Counted from the first letter of the stretch, positions 1 through 10,483 are shown. The stretch is 64,000 nt of DNA from Bradyrhizobium sp. WBAH42 (GCF_024585265.1 NZ_CP036533.1:868001-932000), one strand, 5' to 3'. Numbers and translations: made by a program. The notes: a model not told the origin generated them from the letters alone.

Positions 1-661
1 ACGCAAGCGCCCGGTGCGTGCGCGTACCGCTGCGCAGGACTCCTACATCCGCGCGCTGAAGCGCCACGAGCTGGTGTTCGGCATCGGCCCCGCCGGCACC
101 GGCAAGACCTGGCTCGCCGTCGCGCACGCCGCGCAGCTGTTCGAGCGCAAGGAGGTCGACAAGATCATCCTGTCGCGTCCGGCGGTGGAAGCCGGCGAGC
201 GGCTCGGCTTTTTGCCTGGCGATCTCCGCGAGAAGGTCGATCCGTATCTGCGCCCGATCTACGATGCGCTCTACGACCTCATGGATGCGCGGATCGTCGA
301 GCGCGCGCTGCAGACCGGCGAGATCGAGATCGCGCCGCTCGCCTTCATGCGCGGCCGCACGCTGACCAACGCCGCCATCATCCTGGACGAGGCCCAGAAC
401 ACCACGTCGATGCAGATGAAGATGTTCCTGACGCGTTTGGGCGAGAACAGCCGCATGATCGTGACGGGCGATCCCTCGCAGATCGACCTGCCGAACGGCC
501 AGACCTCGGGCCTGGCCGAGGCGACCCGCCTCCTGAGCGGCGTCGAGGGTATCGCCCAGGTTCATTTCAAGGCCGAGGACGTGATCCGCCACGAGCTGGT
601 GGCGCGGATCGTCGCCGCCTACGAAGGGCCGCCGCAGCGGCCGGCCACCGGTCAGTCCTGA
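1..661 (+). CDS. phoH: PhoH family ATPase (5' truncated by window edge)
   Basis: This is the P-loop domain of a PhoH-like protein, a family of cytoplasmic ATPases linked to RNA metabolism. The reading frame is open from the first bases of the window, so the N-terminus lies outside; a GTG at 14 is only an internal codon. A Walker A motif (GPAGTGKT) is near residue 29 of the visible part and a Walker B-like IILDEAQN follows, then the [10 protein letters not shown] stretch typical of the family. It sits 59 bp upstream of ybeY, the usual phoH-ybeY-corC-lnt order. Family assignment is firm; the precise substrate is not known. Confidence 0.93.
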   Translation, partial: RKRPVRARTAAQDSYIRALKRHELVFGIGPAGTGKTWLAVAHAAQLFERKEVDKIILSRPAVEAGERLGFLPGDLREKVDPYLRPIYDALYDLMDARIVERALQTGEIEIAPLAFMRGRTLTNAAIILDEAQNTTSMQMKMFLTRLGENSRMIVTGDPSQIDLPNGQTSGLAEATRLLSGVEGIAQVHFKAEDVIRHELVARIVAAYEGPPQRPATGQS

Positions 662-720
662 CGAGGCAACACCGGACCCAAGAGGGCGCGAACTCGGCGC
701 CTTTCGTCCGAGACAACACA

Positions 721-1230
721 ATGTCCCATTCCAACCTTCCCATGACCGAGGTCCTCGTCGTCGCCGATTGCTGGCAGCGCGAGCCCGATTCCGAAGCCGT
801 GATCCAGCGCGCGGTGGCGGCTGCCGCCGAGAGCGTCGACGAGGACGTTGCCGACGCGGAAGTGGCCGTGATGCTGACCGATGATGCCGGCATCCGCACG
901 CTCAACAGCAACTGGCGCGGCATCGACAAGCCGACCAACGTGCTATCGTTTCCCGCGCTGCAGCCGGAGGGCGCCTGGAAGCCGGGCGATGCGCCGCGCA
1001 TGCTCGGCGACATCGCGATCGCCTACGAGACCATGCGGCGCGAGGCCGACGAGGAACACAAGCCGTTCGACCATCATTTGAGCCACCTCGCCGTGCACGG
1101 CTTCCTGCACCTGATCGGCTACGACCACGAGAACGAGAGCGACGCCGAGGAGATGGAAGCGCTCGAAACGGAGATCCTCGCTCATCTCGGCATCCCCGAT
1201 CCCTATGCCGACCGCCCGGGGACGCACTGA
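721..1230 (+). CDS. ybeY: Endoribonuclease YbeY (16S rRNA maturation)
   Basis: YbeY is a zinc-dependent single-strand endoribonuclease acting in 16S rRNA 3'-end maturation and ribosome quality control. The signature HGFLHLIGYDH is at residues 126-136, supplying the three zinc His (126, 130, 136). Length, 169 aa, is usual for the family. ATG 721 is taken as start; a second ATG at 742 is also possible. It overlaps no neighbour and is followed by the transporter gene whose ATG begins one base after its stop. Confidence 0.96.
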   Translation: MSHSNLPMTEVLVVADCWQREPDSEAVIQRAVAAAAESVDEDVADAEVAVMLTDDAGIRTLNSNWRGIDKPTNVLSFPALQPEGAWKPGDAPRMLGDIAIAYETMRREADEEHKPFDHHLSHLAVHGFLHLIGYDHENESDAEEMEALETEILAHLGIPDPYADRPGTH

Positions 1231-1231
1231 G

Positions 1232-2350
1232 ATGCCGGATTCCGAGCCTACCCACGACAATCCGCGCACCACGGCCAATCTGCCGGCCGTGGTGACGCCG
1301 GGCGAGGTGCTGCGCCCGACCGCCGATAGCTGGCTGCTGCGCGCCATCCGCACGCTGTTCGGCTGGAAGGCGGGGTCGGTGCGCGATGATCTCCAGGTCG
1401 TGCTCGACGCCTCGACGCCCGACGACACCGGCTTCTCCGCGGTCGAGCGCACCATGCTGCGCAACATCCTCGGCCTGCACGAGCGCCGCATCGCCGACGT
1501 CATGGTGCATCGCGCCGACATCATCGCGGTGAAGCGCGACATCCCGCTCGGCGAATTGATGGACCGCTTCGAGAGCGCCGGCCATTCCCGCCTCGTCGTC
1601 TTCGACGAGACGCTCGACGATCCCGTCGGCATCGTTCACATCCGCGACCTGCTCGCTTTCATGACCGCGCGTGCCCGCGTGTCGGAAGCCACCAAGACCA
1701 AGCGCAAGAAGCCGCTGCCGGCCGGGCTCGACTTGCGCGCGGTGGATCTCGCGCTGCCGCTTCACGAGGCGCACATCATCCGCAAGCTGCTCTACGTGCC
1801 GCCGTCGATGCGGGCGATCGACCTGCTCGCGCAGATGCAGGCCTCGCGCATCCATCTGGCGCTGGTGGTCGACGAATATGGCGGCAGCGACGGGCTGGTC
1901 TCGATCGAGGACATCGTCGAGCAGATCGTCGGCGAGATCGACGACGAGCACGACAGCGACGAGCCGCCCTCGATCGTGCGCCTCCCCGACAACGCCTTCA
2001 TCGCCGACGCCCGCGCCAGCCTCGACGACGTCCGCTCGGTGATCGGCGAAGACTTCGTCACCGGCGAGGCCGGCGAGGAGGTGGAGACGCTGGGCGGCTA
2101 TCTCGTCAGCTTCGTCGGGCGCCTGCCGGTGCGCGGCGAGGTGATCTCGGGCCCCGGCAATTACGAGGTCGAGGTGCTCGATGCCGATCCGCGCCGCGTC
2201 AAGCGGCTGCGCATCGCGACGCGGAAGGAGCGCCCGGCGCCCCGCACCCAGCGCGAGAGCCGGCGCCGTGAAGCCGCGCCGGAGAGCGGACAAGCGCCGG
2301 CCAGCGACACGCCCACGCCGCCGCCGAGCGACGGGACCGGCCCGCAGTGA
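1232..2350 (+). CDS. CorC/HlyC-type hemolysin family protein with CBS domains
   Basis: The protein (372 aa) has a pair of CBS domains at about residues 75-205, followed by a CorC_HlyC C-terminal domain whose start is marked by LVVDEYGGSDGLVSIEDI-type residues near 210. Members of this family are associated with Mg2+/Co2+ efflux or with membrane ion transport. No DUF21 membrane domain is present, so this is the soluble CorC-like form. I chose ATG 1232, one base after the ybeY stop, rather than the in-frame ATG at 1205 inside ybeY. The tail is Pro/Arg-rich and low complexity. It overlaps lnt by GTGA. Confidence 0.88.
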   Translation: MPDSEPTHDNPRTTANLPAVVTPGEVLRPTADSWLLRAIRTLFGWKAGSVRDDLQVVLDASTPDDTGFSAVERTMLRNILGLHERRIADVMVHRADIIAVKRDIPLGELMDRFESAGHSRLVVFDETLDDPVGIVHIRDLLAFMTARARVSEATKTKRKKPLPAGLDLRAVDLALPLHEAHIIRKLLYVPPSMRAIDLLAQMQASRIHLALVVDEYGGSDGLVSIEDIVEQIVGEIDDEHDSDEPPSIVRLPDNAFIADARASLDDVRSVIGEDFVTGEAGEEVETLGGYLVSFVGRLPVRGEVISGPGNYEVEVLDADPRRVKRLRIATRKERPAPRTQRESRRREAAPESGQAPASDTPTPPPSDGTGPQ

Positions 2351-3960
2351 GCCCATCGCAGCGCCTTCGGCAAATTGCGCTGGCCATCATCCTCACCTGG
2401 GGATGGCAGCGCGCCATCGTCGCCATGGCGGCCGGCGCGCTGTCGGTGCTGGCACTGGCGCCGTTCAACCTCTTTCCGGTGCTGTTCGTCACCTTCCCGG
2501 TGCTGGTCTGGCTGATCGACGGCGCCGGGGCCGGCCGCTATGGCGGCGTGCCCGCGGCGGCCTTGACCGGCTACTGGTTCGGGCTCGGCTATTTCGTGCC
2601 CGGCCTCTACTGGATCGGCTATGCCTTCTTCGTCGAAGCCGACATATTCGCCTGGCTGACGCCGTTCGCGGTGCTGGGCCTGCCGGCCTATCTTGCGATC
2701 TTCACGGCGATCGGCTTTGCGCTGGCGCGGCTGCTCTGGAGCAAGAACGCCACGCGCGTGCTGGCGCTCGCGGCGAGCCTCACCATCAGCGAATGGCTGC
2801 GCGGTCATGCGCTGACCGGCTTTCCCTGGAACGCGTTCGGCTATGCCCTCTCCGAGCCATTGCCGCTGGCGCAGACGGCCTCGCTGATCGGCCTGTGGGG
2901 CATGACGTTCCTGACGGTCGCGATCTTCGCGAGCCCGGCGACGCTGATCGACCGCACGCCCGATCGGCGCCTGCAATGGCGGGTGCCGGCCGCGGGCCTC
3001 GCGCTCCTGGTTGTCATGAGCATCTTCGGCGCGATCCGCCTGGCGCTGCATCCGACCACGATGGTGGCGGGCGCCAAGCTGCGCCTGATGCAGCCCAACC
3101 TGCAGCAGGACGCGAAATTCAACTACGCCGCCAAGCCGGAGGTAATGAAGAAGTACCTCGCGCTGTCGGACCGCGCCTCCGGGCCGCAATCGACCGGCGT
3201 GCGCGATGCCACCATCCTGATCTGGCCGGAATCCGCCTTTCCGTTCTTCCTGACCCGCGAAGCCGACGCGATGGCGCAAATCGCCGATCTCTTGCCGAAG
3301 GGCACGGTGCTGATCACGGGATCGGTCCGTGCGCCTGACCTGCCGCGGGGCACGCCGATCACGCGCGCCTACAACTCGATCTACGTGATCGATCACGACG
3401 GCAGCGTGCTCGCCGTGTACGACAAGCTGCACCTGGTCCCATTCGGAGAATTTCTTCCCTACCAGTCGTTGATGGAGAAGCTCGGTTTCGAGCAACTGAC
3501 GCGTGTGCGCGGCGGCTTCATTCCAGGGACCGTGCGGCATGCGCTCCCCGTTGCCGGCGCGCCGCCGGCGCTGCCGCTGATCTGTTACGAGGCGATCTTT
3601 CCCGACGAAGTGGCCGCACGCAACGAACGTCCGGGCTGGATCGTGAACCTCACCAATGACGGCTGGTTCGGCATCTCGACCGGTCCCTACCAGCACCTGG
3701 AGCAGTCGCGGATGCGCGCGATCGAGCTCGGATTGCCGCTGGTCCGCTCGGCCAATACCGGCATCTCCGCAGTGATCGATCCGGTCGGCCGCACGGTGGC
3801 GAGCCTCGGTCTCGGCATCGAGGGCATTCTGGATGCAAATCTGCCGACGGCGATCCCACCGACCGTTTATGCACGGGTGGGTGATGTGCCCGCAGCGATG
3901 CTCGTCGCGGTGGCCGTGCTGTTGGCGGTCCGCCGACGAATAGGCAAACGCCAGCCCTGA
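2347..3960 (+). CDS. lnt: Apolipoprotein N-acyltransferase
   Basis: Lnt transfers an acyl chain from phospholipid to the N-terminal Cys of outer-membrane lipoproteins, the last step of lipoprotein maturation, in the inner membrane. The N-terminal half holds several hydrophobic segments; the C-terminal nitrilase-like domain shows the catalytic triad as Glu295 (WPESAF), Lys360 (DKLHLVPFGEF) and Cys413 (ICYEAIF). Length 537 aa is normal. Start is GTG at 2347, overlapping the previous stop as GTGA, which implies translational coupling. Confidence 0.95.
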   Translation: MSPSQRLRQIALAIILTWGWQRAIVAMAAGALSVLALAPFNLFPVLFVTFPVLVWLIDGAGAGRYGGVPAAALTGYWFGLGYFVPGLYWIGYAFFVEADIFAWLTPFAVLGLPAYLAIFTAIGFALARLLWSKNATRVLALAASLTISEWLRGHALTGFPWNAFGYALSEPLPLAQTASLIGLWGMTFLTVAIFASPATLIDRTPDRRLQWRVPAAGLALLVVMSIFGAIRLALHPTTMVAGAKLRLMQPNLQQDAKFNYAAKPEVMKKYLALSDRASGPQSTGVRDATILIWPESAFPFFLTREADAMAQIADLLPKGTVLITGSVRAPDLPRGTPITRAYNSIYVIDHDGSVLAVYDKLHLVPFGEFLPYQSLMEKLGFEQLTRVRGGFIPGTVRHALPVAGAPPALPLICYEAIFPDEVAARNERPGWIVNLTNDGWFGISTGPYQHLEQSRMRAIELGLPLVRSANTGISAVIDPVGRTVASLGLGIEGILDANLPTAIPPTVYARVGDVPAAMLVAVAVLLAVRRRIGKRQP

Positions 3961-3994
3961 TCGCGCCGCCGCCGCAGCGGCCGGAATCCTTTGA

Positions 3995-4017
3995 CAACCG
4001 TAGTCCCACGGTTGACA
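3995..4017 (+). promoter_or_regulatory. Inverted repeat and -35-like element upstream of the XRE gene
   Basis: CAACCGT (3995-4001) and ACGGTTG (4008-4014) form a 7-bp inverted repeat with a 6-bp gap. TTGACA at 4012-4017 overlaps its right arm and matches a sigma70 -35 hexamer. The pair is a candidate operator/promoter for the XRE regulator whose ATG lies 162 bp downstream. Inference from sequence pattern only. Confidence 0.35.
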
Positions 4018-4178
4018 GACTGCACACGGGCTCCCCATTCTGCACCGGCTGCAAAAGACAGTGGTGCGTTGCTAAATTTCTCCGCAATGTTTCCCAATAA
4101 CAGGGTTTGATTTTGCGATGTTGCACCCGAGGCATGCTTGATCATTGCGCCGAAGGTGGTGTTTGGAGGGCTGAGGAA

Positions 4179-4592
4179 ATGTCGAAAGCGCCCAACCCTG
4201 TTGACAAATATGTCGGCAGTCGCGTGCGCATGCGCCGCATCATGTTGGGCATGAGCCAGGAAAAGCTCGGTGAAGCTTTGGGCCTGACTTTCCAGCAGAT
4301 TCAGAAATACGAGAAGGGCACCAACCGGGTCGGCGCGAGCCGCATCCAGCAGATCGCGGAGATTCTGCAGGTGCCGGTGTCCTTCCTGTTCGAGGGCGGC
4401 CCGAGCGGCGTGCCGGGTCCGGATGGCTTCAGCGAGGGCGCCTCGCCCTCTTACGTCTCGGACTTTCTCGCGACCTCCGAAGGGCTCGCCTTGACCAAGG
4501 CGTTCACGCGAATCACGGATTCGAAGATGCGCCGCTCGATCGTCGATCTGGTCGAGCAGATCGCGGCCCGCGAAGGCCCCGACAAGCGCTGA
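4179..4592 (+). CDS. XRE-family helix-turn-helix transcriptional regulator
   Basis: A 137-aa DNA-binding protein. The Cro/CI-type HTH spans about residues 11-66, with the recognition region around LGLTFQQIQKYEKGTNRVGASRI. The C-terminal 60 residues are family-specific and end in a short helix. I chose ATG 4179 because GAGGAA lies just upstream and conserved sequence begins there; an in-frame upstream start at 4107 adds unconserved residues. Alphaproteobacteria often have one such SinR/HipB-like gene at this position; its target genes cannot be told from sequence. Confidence 0.9.
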   Translation: MSKAPNPVDKYVGSRVRMRRIMLGMSQEKLGEALGLTFQQIQKYEKGTNRVGASRIQQIAEILQVPVSFLFEGGPSGVPGPDGFSEGASPSYVSDFLATSEGLALTKAFTRITDSKMRRSIVDLVEQIAAREGPDKR

Positions 4593-4666
4593 ATCGCCAT
4601 CTCCACGGCGATTTGAGACTGCATCAAATCTGGCCTATGTCGTCATTTACGACCGCGCTTTGATGC
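4592..4666 (+). terminator. Hairpin pair after the XRE gene
   Basis: Two stem-loops follow the XRE gene, the first beginning within its stop codon. The first has arms AATCGCC (4592-4598) and GGCGATT (4607-4613). The second is nested: GCATCAAA (4621-4628) pairs with TTTGATGC (4659-4666) and encloses GTCGT/ACGAC (4639-4653). Neither has a strong T-run, so terminator function is tentative. Confidence 0.4.
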
Positions 4667-4708
4667 GCGTCCGCTGCGATGATGCGATTCAAAGGCACAG
4701 ATGCGCCC

Positions 4709-5836
4709 ATGACCGACTCCAATTGGTTCGATTCACAAACTATTCTCGATGGCATCCGCCGCTGGGTGGAGATCGAGACACCGACGGAAGCACCTGAACA
4801 GGTCAACAAGCTGGTCTCCGTGGTCGCGGAGCAATACTGCGACCTGCCCGTCACGCTCGAGCGCATCGCCGGCACGGACGGCTGCGGAGACCATCTCATG
4901 GCGCGCACGAATTGGGGGCAGGAGCAGCCGGGCATCCTGGTGCTGAGCCACCTCGATACCGTCCATCCCATGGGCTTCATCGAGCGCCTGCCGTTCAAGG
5001 TCGAAGGCGACGTCGCGTTCGGCCCGGGCATCTACGACATGAAGGGCGGCGCCTACATCGCCCATCACGCCTTCCGCGCGCTTTGCGCGACGGGCGATCG
5101 CTCGCCGCTCGGCATCACGCATCTGTTCACCTCCGACGAGGAGATCGGCAGCCCGACGTCGCGCGCGCTGATCGAAAAGGAAGGGCGCAAGGCCAAATAT
5201 GTGCTGGTGACCGAGCCGGCGCGCGACGGCGGCAAGATCGTGACCGGACGCAAGGGCGTCGGTCGCTTCCGGGTTTTCATCAAGGGCGTGCCCGCGCATG
5301 CCGGCTCGCGACCCGAAGACGGCCGCAGCGCCGTCCGCGAACTCGGCAACGTCATCCTGGCGCTGGAAGGGATGAACGATCTGGCGCGCGGCGTCACCGT
5401 CAATGTCGGTGTGGTGCGCGGCGGCACGCGTCCCAACGTCACGCCCGAGGATGCCTATGCGGAAGTCGATCTGCGCGTGGTGAGCCTCAAGGACGCAGAC
5501 GAGTTCGTCGGCAAGATCCTCGGGCTGCGATCGAAGACCGACGGCGTCACCGTCATGGTCACCGGCGAGCTCAACCGGCCGCCTTACGAGAAGAGCAATG
5601 CAGGCGCATCGCTGTACGAGCATGCCCGAACGCTCGCCGGCGAGATCGGCTTCGAGCTGATCGACACCCATACCGGCGGCGGCTCGGACGGCAATTTCAC
5701 CGCCCCGCACACCGCGACTCTCGACGGGCTCGGCGTCGACGGCAAGGGCGCGCACACCCATTACGAGCAGCTCTATGTCTCCTCACTGGCACCACGCGCG
5801 CGGCTGCTCCATCGCCTTTATCAGACGCTGCGATGA
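4709..5836 (+). CDS. M20 family metallopeptidase (glutamate carboxypeptidase-like)
   Basis: A zinc amidohydrolase/peptidase of the M20 family, 375 aa. Metal-site landmarks are LSHLDTVHPMG (first His/Asp), GPGIYDMKGG (bridging Asp), SDEEIGS (catalytic and metal Glu) and a C-terminal HTGGGSDGNF with the final metal ligand region around GAHTHYEQ. The dimerisation domain begins near HAGSRPEDGR. I chose ATG 4709 over in-frame ATG 4679 because AAGG lies upstream and the following residues look native; this is uncertain. The stop overlaps trmB as ATGA. Substrate is unknown; CPG2-like enzymes cleave C-terminal Glu. Confidence 0.87.
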   Translation: MTDSNWFDSQTILDGIRRWVEIETPTEAPEQVNKLVSVVAEQYCDLPVTLERIAGTDGCGDHLMARTNWGQEQPGILVLSHLDTVHPMGFIERLPFKVEGDVAFGPGIYDMKGGAYIAHHAFRALCATGDRSPLGITHLFTSDEEIGSPTSRALIEKEGRKAKYVLVTEPARDGGKIVTGRKGVGRFRVFIKGVPAHAGSRPEDGRSAVRELGNVILALEGMNDLARGVTVNVGVVRGGTRPNVTPEDAYAEVDLRVVSLKDADEFVGKILGLRSKTDGVTVMVTGELNRPPYEKSNAGASLYEHARTLAGEIGFELIDTHTGGGSDGNFTAPHTATLDGLGVDGKGAHTHYEQLYVSSLAPRARLLHRLYQTLR

Positions 5837-6546
5837 GCGAACGCAAGTCAACCCCCGATCGCGACGACAGCGAGCGCGCCTTCTTCGGGCGCCGCAAGGG
5901 CCACAAGCTCAGGCAACACCAGGCCGGGTTGATCGAGCAGCTGCTGCCGCATCTTGCGCTCGATATCGAGGGTGAGGCGCCGGCGGACGCCCGCGACATC
6001 TTCGATCCCGCAGCCGACGACATCAGGCTCGAGATCGGCTTCGGCGGCGGCGAGCATCTCGCGGCCGAGGCGCAAAACTTTCCCGCCACCGGCTTCATCG
6101 GCTGCGAGCCCTATGTCAACGGCATGGCCAAGATCCTCGCGCAGATCGAGGCGGCCAACATCGGCAATATCCGCCTGTTCGCGGGCGATGCCGCCGAGCT
6201 GCTCGCCTGGCTGCCCCGGAAGTCGCTGTCGCGGATCGATTTGATCCATCCCGATCCCTGGCCGAAGCGGCGACACTGGAAGCGGCGCTTCGTCCAGGAC
6301 CGCACCATCGCGGCAATGGCGCGCGTGCTCAGGCCGAATGGTGAATTCCGTTTCGTCTGCGACATCGACGATTACTGCGCCTGGACGCTGTCGCATCTTG
6401 CGCGTTCGCCAGACTTCGTCTGGCTCGCCGAACGCGCCGACGATTTCCGGCAGCCATGGCCGGGCTACACCATGACGCGCTACGGTCGAAAGGCCGCGCG
6501 CGAAGGGCGCAAGGCGGCGTATTTGCGGTTCAGGCGGGTCGATTAG
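5833..6546 (+). CDS. trmB: tRNA (guanine-N7-)-methyltransferase
   Basis: TrmB makes m7G46 in the tRNA variable loop using S-adenosylmethionine. The Rossmann SAM site is LEIGFGGGEHL, and the family-specific HPDPWPKRRHWKRR motif is present in the middle third, followed by FRFVCDIDDY. Length is 237 aa. ATG 5833 overlaps the peptidase stop (ATGA). An upstream open stretch in the same frame reaching back to 4912 is only the antisense-free shadow of the peptidase and is not part of this gene. Confidence 0.95.
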   Translation: MSERKSTPDRDDSERAFFGRRKGHKLRQHQAGLIEQLLPHLALDIEGEAPADARDIFDPAADDIRLEIGFGGGEHLAAEAQNFPATGFIGCEPYVNGMAKILAQIEAANIGNIRLFAGDAAELLAWLPRKSLSRIDLIHPDPWPKRRHWKRRFVQDRTIAAMARVLRPNGEFRFVCDIDDYCAWTLSHLARSPDFVWLAERADDFRQPWPGYTMTRYGRKAAREGRKAAYLRFRRVD

Positions 6547-6547
6547 C

Positions 6548-6662
6548 CGTCATTGCGAGGAGCCCGCGATAAATTGCAAAGCAATTTGCGCTGGCGAACG
6601 AAGCAATCCCGAGTGCCTGCTCGGAGAGATTTCTGGATTGCTTCGCTACGCTCGCAATGACG
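6548..6662. repeat. Intergenic palindromic repeat (CGTCATTGCGAG family)
   Basis: A 115-bp element whose ends are inverted copies of CGTCATTGCGAG / CTCGCAATGACG, with inner GAAGCAATCC / GGATTGCTTCG arms. It fills the gap between convergent trmB and the DUF2336 gene. A second copy is at 32895-32974. Such REP-like palindromes are widespread in Bradyrhizobium; function is unknown. Confidence 0.85.
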
Positions 6663-6672
6663 ACGCGCGGAA

Positions 6673-7755
6673 CTAAATCGTCTGCCGGTTGCGCCAGAAA
6701 TTCACGACGCGCTCGGCGGTCGTCGGCATCAGGCGCGTGAAGTTCACGCGCGCGGTCTCGATGTCGGCATCGGCCGGCGTGCGGTTCGAGCCGTACCAGA
6801 GCAGGATGAGCGCGCGCACCGTGGGCCAGCCGAGGTTCAGCACGCGGCCCAGGATCAGCAGCGGATCGTAGCGGTCGCCCGCGATCAGGCGGTCGAGGAC
6901 CTGGAGGCGAACGCCCGACATCGCCGACAGCGCGGCGACCGATTCCTCGTATTTGTGCGCCTTGGCGAAACCGAGCAGCGCGCTCTCGCCGAGATGGCCC
7001 TCGCGATTCAAGGTCAGCACCGTGCGTTGTGCCGCGGAGAAATCGCGGCGCGGGCCCGGCGGCAGCGCGGCCTCCTCGATCGCGGCCATCGCGCGCTTGA
7101 TCTCGACCTGGCGCACGGGATTGACCACGGTGGAGAGACGACGGCGGATGACGTCGAGCGTCCCGTCCAGCAGCAGCTTCAGATTCTCGCCGGAAAGGTC
7201 GTTGCGCTGACCGATCTTGAGCGTCAGCACGCCGTCCTGCGCCGCGCGCTTGATCATCTCGGAATAGCTGCCTGGCGAGAACACCGCACCGGCATTGGCG
7301 GCGGCACGCCGCACCACGTCGCGATCGCCGCGCTCGACCAGCACGTCGGTGACGGCGGGTGACAAAGCGGGACGCTCCGTCATCGCCAGCAGATGGCCCT
7401 GGCCCTTCAAGCGCGCGATCTCGACCAGAGCCGCCTCGTCGAGCACGGGCGAGCGGCGCAGCACGGGGCCGGCCACCATGATCTCGTTCTCGCGCGCGAG
7501 CTGATTGACGAGGTGCGGCGGCGCATTGTTCAGGCGCGAGAAGCGCTCGGCCAGATCAGCGCGGGAGGCGAGCTCGGCATGGGGGACGAGATCGATCAGG
7601 AGATTGTCGAAGAGATCGATCAGCTCGGGGCGGAGCTTGTCCGCGTCCCGGAAGAACAATTGAGAGATGGCACGCGCGATCTCGCCGCGGCGGCGCGGAT
7701 CGCCGCGCTTGACGATATCGTCCAGTCCAGGAATGAGCGACGTGGCAACGGTCAT
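6673..7755 (-). CDS. DUF2336 domain-containing protein
   Basis: A 360-aa soluble, helix-rich protein that matches DUF2336 proteins of alphaproteobacteria by its repeated two-helix units (for example RADLAERFSRLNNAPPHLVNQLA) and the DREGHL/LNREGHLGESALL-type region near the C-terminus. The function of this family is not established; related domains occur with signalling proteins. I chose the ATG at 7755 (MTVATSLIPGL) because the 20 residues upstream look non-native. No membrane segment or signal peptide is seen. Confidence 0.78.
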   Translation of the reverse strand: MTVATSLIPGLDDIVKRGDPRRRGEIARAISQLFFRDADKLRPELIDLFDNLLIDLVPHAELASRADLAERFSRLNNAPPHLVNQLARENEIMVAGPVLRRSPVLDEAALVEIARLKGQGHLLAMTERPALSPAVTDVLVERGDRDVVRRAAANAGAVFSPGSYSEMIKRAAQDGVLTLKIGQRNDLSGENLKLLLDGTLDVIRRRLSTVVNPVRQVEIKRAMAAIEEAALPPGPRRDFSAAQRTVLTLNREGHLGESALLGFAKAHKYEESVAALSAMSGVRLQVLDRLIAGDRYDPLLILGRVLNLGWPTVRALILLWYGSNRTPADADIETARVNFTRLMPTTAERVVNFWRNRQTI

Positions 7756-8870
<1,115 letters not shown>

Positions 8871-8872
8871 CC

Positions 8873-10483
8873 ATGGCAGTCAGCGCCAACCGACTTGAAT
8901 TGCTTCAGATCGCGGACGCCGTCGCGCGCGAAAAGTCGATCGACCGCGGCATCGTCATCGCAGCGATGGAAGACGCCATCGCCAAGGCGGCGCGCGCCCG
9001 TTACGGCAGCGAGACTGACGTTCATGCCGAGATCGACCCGAAGAAGGGCGAGCTGCGGCTGTCGCGCCACATGCTGGTGGTCGACAAGGTCGAGAATCAC
9101 TCCAACCAGATCTCGCTGGTGGACGCGCAGCGCGCCAATCCGGGCGCGCAAGTAGGCGACACCATCGCCGACACCCTGCCGCCGCTGGAATATGGCCGCA
9201 TCGCCGCGCAATCGGCCAAGCAGGTGATCGTGCAGAAGGTGCGCGAGGCCGAGCGCGACCGGCAGTACCAGGAATTCAAGGACCGCATCGGCGACATCGT
9301 CAACGGCGTCGTCAAGCGCGTCGAATATGGCAGCGTGATCGTCGATCTCGGCCGCGGCGAAGCCATCATCCGCCGCGACGAGATGCTGCCGCGCGAAGTG
9401 TTCCGCAACGGCGACCGCGTCCGCGCCTATATCTTCGACGTCCGCCGCGAGACGAGAGGCCCGCAGATCTTCCTCTCCCGCACCCATCCGCAGTTCATGG
9501 CGAAGCTGTTCGCGCAGGAAGTGCCGGAGATCTACGACGGCATCGTCGAGATCAAGGCGGTGGCCCGCGATCCCGGCTCGCGCGCGAAAATCGGCGTGAT
9601 TTCCCGCGATTCCTCGGTCGATCCGGTCGGCGCCTGCGTCGGCATGCGCGGCTCGCGCGTGCAGGCCGTGGTGAACGAGCTGCAGGGCGAGAAGATCGAC
9701 ATCATTCCCTGGTCGCCCGACATCGCGACCTTCGTGGTCAACGCGCTGGCGCCGGCGGAAGTCTCCAAGGTCGTCATCGACGAGGACCGCGAGCGCATCG
9801 AGGTCGTGGTGCCCGACACCAACAACCAGCTCTCGCTGGCGATCGGCCGCCGCGGCCAGAACGTGCGCCTGGCTTCGCAGCTCACCGGCTGGGACATCGA
9901 CATCCTGACCGAGCAGGAGGAATCGGAGCGTCGCCAGGCCGACTTCGAGAACTCCACCCGCGTCTTCATGGAATCGCTCAACGTCGACGAGGTAGTCGGC
10001 CAGCTGCTGGCGTCCGAAGGCTTCACCTCGGTCGAGGAGCTCGCGATGGTGGACGTCAAGGAGCTCGCCGGCATCGAGGGCTTCGACGAGGAGACCGCGC
10101 AGGAGCTGCAGAACCGCGCCCGCGAATATCTCGAGCAGCAGGAAGCCGAGCTCGAGGCGAGGCGCAAGGAGCTTGGCGTCGAGGACGCGCTCAAGGACGT
10201 GCCCGGCGTCACCTCGAAGATGCTGGTGAAGTTCGGCGAGAACGACATCAAGACCGTCGAGGACCTCGCCGGCTGCGCCACCGACGATCTGGTCGGCTGG
10301 ACCGAGCGCAAGGAAGGCAGCGAGCCGACCAAGCACGCCGGTGCGCTCGACGGAATCGACATCTCCCGTGACGACGCCGAAGCGATGATCATGCAGGCCC
10401 GCGTCAAGGCCGGCTGGATCACCGAGGCCGATCTCGCCAAGCCGGCCGAGGAGGCCGAGGCGACCGAAGATCAGCCGGCTTAA
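8873..10483 (+). CDS. nusA: Transcription termination/antitermination protein NusA
   Basis: NusA binds RNA polymerase and nascent RNA, controlling pausing, termination and antitermination. Order of domains in the 536-aa protein: N-terminal RNAP-binding region (1-130), S1 domain (around GDIVNGVVKRVEYGSVIVDL), two KH domains (including DPVGACVGMRGSRV and LAIGRRGQNVRLA), then C-terminal helix-hairpin-helix/acidic repeats from about 365. It follows rimP with a 2-bp gap and precedes ylxR by 23 bp. Confidence 0.97.
   Translation: MAVSANRLELLQIADAVAREKSIDRGIVIAAMEDAIAKAARARYGSETDVHAEIDPKKGELRLSRHMLVVDKVENHSNQISLVDAQRANPGAQVGDTIADTLPPLEYGRIAAQSAKQVIVQKVREAERDRQYQEFKDRIGDIVNGVVKRVEYGSVIVDLGRGEAIIRRDEMLPREVFRNGDRVRAYIFDVRRETRGPQIFLSRTHPQFMAKLFAQEVPEIYDGIVEIKAVARDPGSRAKIGVISRDSSVDPVGACVGMRGSRVQAVVNELQGEKIDIIPWSPDIATFVVNALAPAEVSKVVIDEDRERIEVVVPDTNNQLSLAIGRRGQNVRLASQLTGWDIDILTEQEESERRQADFENSTRVFMESLNVDEVVGQLLASEGFTSVEELAMVDVKELAGIEGFDEETAQELQNRAREYLEQQEAELEARRKELGVEDALKDVPGVTSKMLVKFGENDIKTVEDLAGCATDDLVGWTERKEGSEPTKHAGALDGIDISRDDAEAMIMQARVKAGWITEADLAKPAEEAEATEDQPA

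Noticed and set aside
4912..5832. Upstream part of the frame that contains trmB
   Set aside because: It is Arg-rich non-protein-like sequence in another frame of the peptidase; real trmB begins at ATG 5833.
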